Source: Cytobacillus firmus DS1
Lineage (GTDB): Bacteria > Bacillota > Bacilli > Bacillales > Cytobacillaceae
NCBI RefSeq assembly: GCF_000565285.1
Contig: NZ_APVL01000024.1
Coordinates: 1 to 40,309, forward strand
Direction: 5' to 3'
DNA length: 40,309 nt
The notes under the pieces were generated by a model, which had not been told where the DNA came from, ran no database searches, and was given only the letters and a program-made list of their open reading frames with translations. Positions 33,901-40,309 of this stretch are shown here, in pieces. Position 1 is the stretch's first letter; every line of letters begins with the position of its first letter. Both the position numbers and the translations under genes were made by a program.

Positions 33901-36867
33901 TTAAGAAAGTTTCAATGGTCTTAAAGAATCTAACGAGACCATTTTCTCGGAATTAAAATGGTATTCTCCTAGCAAATTAATATGTTCCCAACCTAGAGGC
34001 GACATATGGTGCAATAATTCTTCATTAAAACTACCAGATTGTTTTTGATATTCAACTGCTTTTGTTAGATGTAAGGTATTCCAGATACTAATGGCATTGA
34101 TAATTATGTTTAAAGCACTGGCCCTTTGAAGCTGATGCTGTATGGTTCGTTCCCTAAGCTCTCCTTGTTTTCCGAAGAAAATAGCTCTTGCCAACCCATT
34201 CATGGCTTCTCCTTTATTCAATCCTCTTTGTATTTTTCTTCTTAGAGATTCATCTGAAATGTAATTAAGAATAAAGATCGTTTTTTCTATTCGGCCCATC
34301 TCACGTAAGGCTGTGGCTAAGCTGTTTTGTCTTGAATAGGAACCTAGTTTCCCCATAATGAGGGATGCTGAAACCGTTCCTTCCCTTATAGAATGAGCTA
34401 ATCGCAAAACATCCCCATAATTTTCTTTGATGGTCTTTGTATTTATTTGTCCACGTAAAATGGCTTCTAGTTTTGGATACTCCCTTGCTTTATCTATTGT
34501 AAATAATTTTGAGTCCGATAAATCCCTTATTCTTGGAGCAAATTTAAATCCTAATAAATGAGTCAGCCCGAATATTTGGTCTGTGTAACCAGCTGTGTCT
34601 GTATAATGCTCTTCTATATTTAGATCCGTCTCATGGTGCAACAAACCATCCAAAACATGAATCGCATCCCTTGAATTTGTATGAATAATCTTTGTGTAGT
34701 AAGAAGAGAATTGGTCACTTGTAAATCGATAGATGGTGGCTCCTTTTCCAGTTCCGTAATGTGGGTTTGAATCTGCATGTAGTGACGAAACACCCAGCTG
34801 CATTCTCATACCATCTGACGAGGATGTTGTACCGTCTCCCCAATGGGAAGATAATTGTAATTTGTGATGAAAATTTACTAATACAGCTTGGGCTTTATTC
34901 ATGGCATCTTCATACATGCGCCATTGAGTTACATTGGCTAATTGTTTATATGTAAGTTCGGGTGTTGCTTCAGCCATCTTGCTCAAGCCTATATTCATTC
35001 CCATTCCTAAAAGGGCGGCCATGATAATGGTTGTTTCTTCTTTATCAGGTTTTCGATTATTGGAAGCATGAGTGAATTGCTCATGAAATCCTGTTATATG
35101 AGCAACATCCATGAGTAAATCAGTTAATTTTATTCTTGGCAGCATTTGATAAAGGCTTGAACTAAACTTTTTTGCTTCTTCTGGAACATCTTTTTCTAAG
35201 CGTGCAAGTGACAGCTTTCCTTTTTCAAGAGAAACTCCGTCTAACTTGTTGAAATTGGAAGCTAACCACCTTAACCTTTCGTTAAGGTTGCTGGCTCTCT
35301 CCATCATATAATCTTCGAATGATAAACTAACTGATAATCTCATATTTTCCTTCGTTTGGTTCCATGTATCTTCTGAAAACAAATATTCCTCAAAATCTCT
35401 ATACTGTCTGCTGCCAACAATGGAAACATCTCCTGCCCGTACATGCTCCCGAAGTTCTGTTAAAACAGCCATTTCATAGTAATGACGATTGATTGTTGTA
35501 CCATCATCCTCGTATAAATGCTTTTTCCAGCGTTTTGAAATAAAATCCACAGGCGAGTCATCAGGCACTTTTCGCTTTCCGGATTCGTTCATTCCTCGGA
35601 TAATCTTAACAGCTTGTAAAAGAGGCTCATTTGCCTTTGTAGAATGAAATTCCAATACCCTTAATAGCGTAGGCGTATATTTTCTAAGTGAATAAAATCG
35701 TTTTTGCAATAAGTCTAAATAATCATAGTCAGCAGGACGTGCAAGCTCTTGAGCTTCTTCCACCGAAGAGACAAAAGAATTCCATTCAATAACGGATTCT
35801 AAAACCTCAAAAACGTCTAAATTTTCCTGTTTTGCTTTGATTAAAGCTTGTCCAATGTTCGTAAAGTGTATAACTTTCTCATTTAGCTTTTTACCGTTTT
35901 GTTTTTGATTTTCCTCTTGAGCCTTACGGCCTTTTGATAACAGACTAAGTATTTGTCTGTCATGTATTTCAAAAGCTTTGTCCGTTAGCTCCTGAGTAAG
36001 ATGTAATAAAAAGACGGTTAATATCGAATATCGTTTATTTTCTTGAAAGTCTCGAAATGCATAAGGCTCATATCTTGAACCTAAACGAGATAGCTGTAAC
36101 AGGCGATTGCGATGCAAATGACTAATTTTTACCGTCTCTAATTCTATTCCCCGTATGTATTCGAGTCGTTCTATTACTTTGAGAAATGTTTCGGGTGAAG
36201 GATGACCCGGTGGTTCCTTTAACCAACCCAATATCGTTTTATTGGACTCGGATGGATGCTGCGAAGTAATGATCTCTTCAAGTTTTACTTTTTGCTCATT
36301 TGCTAGAGACTGACTAACTGTATTAAATAGCTTTTTTTCAGCCATTGTTCTTGCCTCCCACACCATTCTCTCAAGTGTAGTGATAGCAGGCAGTATGATT
36401 TTGTTTTTTCTTAGAAAGTCGATACATTCATGTAGTAGATGAATGGCATCGCCATTTTCCAAAGCTAATTGATGAAGATGCTTAAATGTCATTCGGTATT
36501 CTTTTAGGGTAAAAGTTACAAAATTGTGTTCACTTCGAATTTCTTTCAAATGATCCCAAAGTGTATTTTCTCTTTGAGGATAAAGACTAAGTGAAGGTGG
36601 ACTGGCACCGATTTGTTTTGATATATAATGTATGACCGAATCTGGGATGCTTTTGATATGTGTGTACGGCCAACCGGGATACCGAAGAACGGCTAATTGA
36701 ACGGCGAACCCTAACCGGTTTTCTTCTCTTCTTCGTTTATTTATAATTTCTAAATCTCGTTTGGAAAAGGTGTAGTAGGTTCCTAGCACCCACTCACCTT
36801 CAGGAGTTTGCATAAGAGCCTGTCTCTGTTCGGGTGTAAGTAATTCCCTACCTCTCGCAATTTTCAT
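33901..36867 (-). CDS. tnpA: Tn3-family transposase TnpA (transposon B, Tn1546-like)
   Basis: The 988-aa protein has the length and the start (MKIARGRELLTPEQRQALMQ) of the Tn1546 transposase. Its catalytic triad is D685 (SSSDGM), D757 (TDTAGY) and E887 (NKGEAM), with the same 72/130 spacing as the first transposase. It ends 37 bp inside the left terminal repeat. It is intact and divergent from the resolvase, whereas in transposon A the two genes are co-directional. Confidence 0.97.
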   Translation of the reverse strand: MKIARGRELLTPEQRQALMQTPEGEWVLGTYYTFSKRDLEIINKRRREENRLGFAVQLAVLRYPGWPYTHIKSIPDSVIHYISKQIGASPPSLSLYPQRENTLWDHLKEIRSEHNFVTFTLKEYRMTFKHLHQLALENGDAIHLLHECIDFLRKNKIILPAITTLERMVWEARTMAEKKLFNTVSQSLANEQKVKLEEIITSQHPSESNKTILGWLKEPPGHPSPETFLKVIERLEYIRGIELETVKISHLHRNRLLQLSRLGSRYEPYAFRDFQENKRYSILTVFLLHLTQELTDKAFEIHDRQILSLLSKGRKAQEENQKQNGKKLNEKVIHFTNIGQALIKAKQENLDVFEVLESVIEWNSFVSSVEEAQELARPADYDYLDLLQKRFYSLRKYTPTLLRVLEFHSTKANEPLLQAVKIIRGMNESGKRKVPDDSPVDFISKRWKKHLYEDDGTTINRHYYEMAVLTELREHVRAGDVSIVGSRQYRDFEEYLFSEDTWNQTKENMRLSVSLSFEDYMMERASNLNERLRWLASNFNKLDGVSLEKGKLSLARLEKDVPEEAKKFSSSLYQMLPRIKLTDLLMDVAHITGFHEQFTHASNNRKPDKEETTIIMAALLGMGMNIGLSKMAEATPELTYKQLANVTQWRMYEDAMNKAQAVLVNFHHKLQLSSHWGDGTTSSSDGMRMQLGVSSLHADSNPHYGTGKGATIYRFTSDQFSSYYTKIIHTNSRDAIHVLDGLLHHETDLNIEEHYTDTAGYTDQIFGLTHLLGFKFAPRIRDLSDSKLFTIDKAREYPKLEAILRGQINTKTIKENYGDVLRLAHSIREGTVSASLIMGKLGSYSRQNSLATALREMGRIEKTIFILNYISDESLRRKIQRGLNKGEAMNGLARAIFFGKQGELRERTIQHQLQRASALNIIINAISIWNTLHLTKAVEYQKQSGSFNEELLHHMSPLGWEHINLLGEYHFNSEKMVSLDSLRPLKLS

Positions 36868-37014
36868 TTAGCATCATCTCATTTCTGTTTTTTTTAATTT
36901 ATTACTTCAATTATATATCAATAGAGTGTACTCTATTGATACAAGTGAAGTAGACTGATAGAATCATAGTTAAGAGTGTCTCACAAGACTTGTCTCAAAA
37001 GTGAGGTGGTATTT
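36868..37014. promoter_or_regulatory. res-like region of transposon B
   Basis: The tnpA-resolvase gap contains a strong inverted repeat at 36916-36941, with TATCAATAGAG facing CTCTATTGATA across TGTA. Further repeated GTCTCA/AAGTGA half-sites lie before the resolvase. Divergent promoters and three resolvase sites are expected here in Tn1546-type elements. Confidence 0.65.
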
Positions 37015-37590
37015 TTGCGAAAGATCGGTTATATACGTGTCAGTTCGACTAGCCAAAATACTTCAAGGCAATTTCAGCAGCTGAACGAGATCGGAATGGA
37101 TATTATTTATGAAGAGAAAGTTTCAGGAGCAACAAAGGATCGCGAGCAACTTCAAAGAATGTTAGGGAATTTACAGAAAGATGACATCATTTATGTTACA
37201 GACTTAACTCGAATCACTCGTAGTACACAAGATCTATTTGAATTAATCGATAACATACGAGGTAAAAAGGGAAGCTTAAAATCACTAAAAGATACATGGC
37301 TAGATTTATCAGAAGATAATCCATACAGCCAATTCTTAATTACGGTAATGGCTGGTGTTAACCAATTAGAGCGAGATCTTATTCGTATGCGACAACGTGA
37401 AGGGATTGAGTTGGCTAAGAAAGAAGGAAAATTTAAAGGTCGGTTAAAGAAGTATCATAAAAATCACGCAGGAATGAATTATGCAGTAAAGCTGTATAAG
37501 GAAGGGAATATGACTGTAAATCAAATTTGTGAAATCACAAATGTATCAAGAGCTTCATTATACAGAAAGCTATCAGATCCGGACAATTAG
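37015..37590 (+). CDS. tnpR: Tn1546-like serine resolvase
   Basis: TTG 37015 follows the ribosome site GTGAGGTGG and gives 191 aa, the Tn1546 resolvase length; the frame is open upstream to 36976. The catalytic serine is S10 in MRKIGYIRVSS. VTDLTRITRS and NQLERDLIRMRQREG follow, and a C-terminal helix-turn-helix (MTVNQICEITNVSRASLYR) closes the protein. It resolves cointegrates of transposon B at the adjacent res. Confidence 0.95.
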   Translation: MRKIGYIRVSSTSQNTSRQFQQLNEIGMDIIYEEKVSGATKDREQLQRMLGNLQKDDIIYVTDLTRITRSTQDLFELIDNIRGKKGSLKSLKDTWLDLSEDNPYSQFLITVMAGVNQLERDLIRMRQREGIELAKKEGKFKGRLKKYHKNHAGMNYAVKLYKEGNMTVNQICEITNVSRASLYRKLSDPDN

Positions 37591-37672
37591 TTGATCTTTA
37601 GTCCAATAATGGGCAAGGTAATATTAGCTTGTAAGAGGAAGTGTGCATTTTGATAAAATAATAAAATATAAA

Positions 37673-37718
37673 AGCCTATGTCAAATTGAATATTAAAATC
37701 TTTGACATAGGCTCTTTA
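37673..37718. terminator. Bidirectional terminator between resolvase and MFS gene
   Basis: AGCCTATGTCAAA and TTTGACATAGGCT form a perfect 13-bp stem with a 15-nt loop. A residues precede it and CTTTATTT follows. Confidence 0.85.
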
Positions 37719-37732
37719 TTTCAATTATCAAA

Positions 37733-38980
37733 TCACTTATTTATTTCCCCACTTTTAATATGTTTTAGTGTTTTTTGATTTATTGAGACAAAAAAGGCTG
37801 AAGCGAAAAGTAGAAATGCAGCTAATAAAAATGTAAATCTCACACCAAATTGATCAGCAAATATCCCAAATAAAATAGTTGAAACACCAAATGTTCCAAA
37901 GACGATACTATCCTGTGCAGAGTATACCTTTGATAATAATTTTGAATTAACACTCGTTTGGACTATAGTTTGTTGAGCAACTCCCTTAATTTGACTACCA
38001 AAACCGAAAAAAAGGGAAATGACAAGTGCGAGCCAAGGAGTTGAAATTAATCCAAAAATAAGTGTAGTAATACTGGTAAGAAATGCTCCACTAATGATTA
38101 CAAATCTCAAATTATTAGTTATTGTTTGTGACCACTTTAAACTAATAAAACCAGCGATCATTAAACCAGCAAAAAAGCTTGAATTGATATATCCCCACCA
38201 ATTTTCACTAACCTGTAGAACTTCTTCAACATAGATATACAGAATAGCTGCAACCCATACCACATTTGCTATGGATTCCGTAAATTCTACAATCGTAATT
38301 GTTCTTAAAGAAGGTGTCTTCCATATTGTATTCCATCCTTCCAGCAAAACCTTCTTTGTCATTTTTTCTGATTCTTGTTCGTCTTTATTGAGTTCATCCT
38401 CAATTCTATCTAAATCCTTAATTAAAAACATAAAAATGGTTGAAATAACGAATAATATAGTTGTTATAATTAGTAGATTACCTGATCCTAATAGAGTGAT
38501 TAAAATACCAGCTGCTGGCCATCCTCCTAAAGTGATTGTCTGATCGACTATAGAAAGAAAACTATTTACTTTAACCAATTTCTCCTCTGAATCGAAATAC
38601 CTGGGAATCAATGAATCTCTAGCAGGGCTAGCCCACCCATCTAGAAATGAAATAAACATTACAAATACAAAGGTGAAAATTATATTATCTATTGAAAAAA
38701 GATAGATTGAATTTACTGTGAGCATTAATACAATGATTGTTTTACCAAACTGTGAAAATGCCAAAAGTGGCTTCGTTCTATATCTTTCTAAAAGAATAGG
38801 AGCAATAAAACCACTAATAAACCTTGAAACTGTATTAACAAAAGGAAATAGAGCCATATAAAATGCAGACCCAGTGATTTCGTACACTATTGAAATTATG
38901 CTTACTATATATAATATGTCTCCTAAATTTGCAATTGACTGGCCTATCCATAAAAAACGGAAAGATGTTTTTATTTGCAA
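37733..38980 (-). CDS. MFS exporter, MefA/MFS_3-like
   Basis: The 415-aa membrane protein has about twelve hydrophobic spans in two halves joined by a charged loop (DLDRIEDELNKDEQESEK, about 190-207). The N-terminal FLWIGQSIANLGD and the SRFISGFIAP stretch are typical of the MFS_3 group, which includes macrolide exporters. The TTG at 38980 follows AAAGGAG. The substrate cannot be assigned; its neighbour suggests export or detoxification of an organic compound. It follows the monooxygenase gene on the same strand after 112 nt. Confidence 0.85.
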   Translation of the reverse strand: MQIKTSFRFLWIGQSIANLGDILYIVSIISIVYEITGSAFYMALFPFVNTVSRFISGFIAPILLERYRTKPLLAFSQFGKTIIVLMLTVNSIYLFSIDNIIFTFVFVMFISFLDGWASPARDSLIPRYFDSEEKLVKVNSFLSIVDQTITLGGWPAAGILITLLGSGNLLIITTILFVISTIFMFLIKDLDRIEDELNKDEQESEKMTKKVLLEGWNTIWKTPSLRTITIVEFTESIANVVWVAAILYIYVEEVLQVSENWWGYINSSFFAGLMIAGFISLKWSQTITNNLRFVIISGAFLTSITTLIFGLISTPWLALVISLFFGFGSQIKGVAQQTIVQTSVNSKLLSKVYSAQDSIVFGTFGVSTILFGIFADQFGVRFTFLLAAFLLFASAFFVSINQKTLKHIKSGEINK

Positions 38981-39092
38981 AAAATATACTCCTTTACATA
39001 TAATTTGAGTACTATTTATTAGGATTACATATTTTAATCACCTCTACTCTATTCTTCTCCTTTGAAAAAAATTAAATTCGGCTATGTAATAA

Positions 39093-40094
39093 TTACACGG
39101 AAAACACTTCTTTTGCAATTAACTTATATGATTTTATCCTATCTTCAAAACAGAAAGTATTAGTTAAGATCATAATTTCATCTACTTTATATGTATTTTG
39201 TATATCTATTAGTTTTTTTTTCACTTCTGTTGGTGATCCTATTATCATTTTATTCTTAAAGTTTCTTATTAATTCCATCTCTTGTCGACTAAAAGTATAG
39301 CCGTTTGACTCTATAAAAGACGGAAGTCCTTTATCGCCAATGCCTGTTGATAATTGTACCTCCCATAATAAAGCACTTCTTGCAAGCTCCTGGGCGCGTT
39401 CATTTGTCTCTGCACAAATCACAAAAACAGCAAAAATTGTTTTCGGTTTAATGCCGCTTTCTTTACCTTTTAAATTATTATGATAATAATTCATGATTTC
39501 TGAGCTTTTGTTTGCACTTAAAAAGTGACCAAATGCATAAGGGACCCCGTATAATGCTGCAAGCCTCGCGCTTTCTAAAGAAGTTCCTAGAATCCATAAT
39601 TGTGGAGGAACTGATGGGATTGGATAAGCATTTATAGTCGAATACGGGTGTTTATGTGGGAAACTATTATCAAGAAAGTCTTTAAGCTCTTTCACAGTAT
39701 CGGGAAATTTTTTTGCTTGCTCCGAAAAATTATCCGAAAGAGCTAACTTCGCTTCTGGAGAGCCTCCAGGACCTCTTCCTACTCCTAAATCTATTCGGTT
39801 AGGAAATAGAGATGAAAGCAAATTAAATGTTTCAGCTATTTTATAAGGTTTATAGTAGGGGAGAAGTGTAGCTCCAGAACCAAGACGGATAGTTTCAGTA
39901 TTAGCACCAATGTATCCGAGCATAACTTCAGGTGATGGGCAACAGAGCGCAGATATATTATGATGTTCAGCGATCCAAAATCTTGTATAACCAAATTCTT
40001 CTCCGGCCTTTGCCAATCTGGTGGAATCCTCTAAAACATCCTTTGCTGTTTTCCCTACAGCGAGAGTAGCCAAATCAAGAATGCTTAATTCCAT
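39093..40094 (-). CDS. Luciferase-like (LLM) flavin-dependent monooxygenase
   Basis: The 333-aa protein has the bacterial-luciferase-like TIM barrel: MELSILDLATLAVGKTA at the start, YTRFWIAEHHN, RLGSGATLLPYY, NRIDLGVGRGPGG, and the late VDEIMILTNT strand. It resembles the single-component FMN-dependent oxidoreductases of the MsnO8/YvbT kind common in Bacillus. Such enzymes use reduced FMN and oxygen on varied organic substrates. The ATG follows AAAGGTG. It is probably co-transcribed with the MFS exporter. Confidence 0.88.
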   Translation of the reverse strand: MELSILDLATLAVGKTAKDVLEDSTRLAKAGEEFGYTRFWIAEHHNISALCCPSPEVMLGYIGANTETIRLGSGATLLPYYKPYKIAETFNLLSSLFPNRIDLGVGRGPGGSPEAKLALSDNFSEQAKKFPDTVKELKDFLDNSFPHKHPYSTINAYPIPSVPPQLWILGTSLESARLAALYGVPYAFGHFLSANKSSEIMNYYHNNLKGKESGIKPKTIFAVFVICAETNERAQELARSALLWEVQLSTGIGDKGLPSFIESNGYTFSRQEMELIRNFKNKMIIGSPTEVKKKLIDIQNTYKVDEIMILTNTFCFEDRIKSYKLIAKEVFSV

Positions 40095-40164
40095 TCAATA
40101 AACACCTTTCTTTCCATTGATCCTTTTAAATTTTTTTCTGTAATAGATTGACAGCACGGAATAT

Positions 40165-40195
40165 ATGCTTGCAGAAAAAAGTTCTCTGCAAGCAT
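40165..40195. repeat. Hairpin upstream of the flavin monooxygenase gene
   Basis: ATGCTTGCAGA and TCTGCAAGCAT form a perfect 11-bp stem with a 9-nt loop. It lies in the 5' region of the monooxygenase gene and lacks a good T-run. It may be a terminator for a gene beyond the window or a leader structure. I see no gene in the rest of 40095-40309. Confidence 0.5.
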
Positions 40196-40309
40196 AGTTT
40201 TCAAGTAATCATTTACCGCTTAGAGATAGTGTAATACTATCGAAATCATAAGTATTGATAAAGTGATGTAGACGTCAAGTCGAATTTTACACTTTTTGCT
40301 CGTTTCCTT

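Larger units (their letters stand above)
33827..40309. mobile_element. Transposon B: Tn1546-like Tn3-family element, left part
   Basis: A 38-bp Tn1546-type terminal repeat at 33827-33864 is followed by a 988-aa TnpA, a divergent resolvase with a res-like site between them, and then an MFS exporter and a flavin monooxygenase. No inverted copy of the end is present to 40309, so the right boundary lies outside. The cargo is therefore different from the vancomycin genes of Tn1546. Whether the last two genes belong to the element is inferred from the absence of an end before them. Confidence 0.8.

Noticed and set aside
39541..39560. GGGACCCC-like sequence as a possible right end of transposon B
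   Set aside because: It lies inside the monooxygenase gene and lacks the rest of the 38-bp repeat.
1..40309. CRISPR arrays, tRNA or rRNA genes, replication origin
   Set aside because: No regularly spaced direct repeats, cloverleaf-like sequences, rRNA motifs or iteron clusters were noticed on reading, though no systematic scan could be run.

Overview
The window is AT-rich Bacillaceae (Bacillus-like) accessory DNA, probably from a large plasmid or a mobile-element-rich chromosomal region. Pointers are strong GGAGG ribosome sites, frequent TTG and GTG starts, a Bacillus-type resA-ccdA-resB-resC set, a CYP152 P450, CadC-type repressors and Tn4430/Tn1546-like transposases. The species cannot be fixed from sequence alone.

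Three layers are visible. (1) The host backbone is 1-1095 plus 23048-33826. It holds a helicase remnant, a PD-(D/E)XK nuclease-like gene, a secreted 308-aa protein followed by a 1719-aa secreted PKD-repeat protein, a zinc-ribbon endonuclease-like gene, and a run of small genes: a DUF2187 protein, two paralogous Cys-rich 132-aa proteins and two coupled tiny ORFs. (2) Transposon A (1096-23042, 21.9 kb) is a complete Tn3-family element. It has 39-bp terminal inverted repeats with two mismatches and a perfect ATATT target duplication. It splits the nuclease-like gene; joining the flanks after removing one target copy restores a 216-aa frame exactly. (3) Transposon B starts at 33827 with a Tn1546-type 38-bp end, tnpA and a divergent resolvase, and runs off the right edge. 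It truncates another small host gene and appears to carry an MFS exporter and a luciferase-like flavin monooxygenase.

Transposon A looks like a metal-stress island. From left to right it carries tnpA, a resolvase and res-like region, a CYP152 fatty-acid peroxygenase, cadC-cadA, an orphan lipoamide dehydrogenase, a ZIP metal transporter, a small secreted Met/Cys/His protein, a small Tyr-rich protein, cysK, lspA, cadD, resA-ccdA-resB-resC, a second cadC, a methyltransferase and a PaaK-like adenylate-forming enzyme. Four 16-bp sites of the form TCAAAY-N4-NYTTGA, matching the known CadC operator, lie at the promoters of cadCA (two), cadD/resA and cadC2/methyltransferase. The sequence therefore suggests one metal-responsive regulon combining efflux pumps with spare copies of thiol-, haem- and metal-dependent housekeeping functions.

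In the backbone, several small genes have an intrinsic-terminator-like hairpin between a probable promoter and the ribosome site, suggesting attenuation. No rRNA, tRNA or CRISPR array was seen, and no replication origin was recognised.
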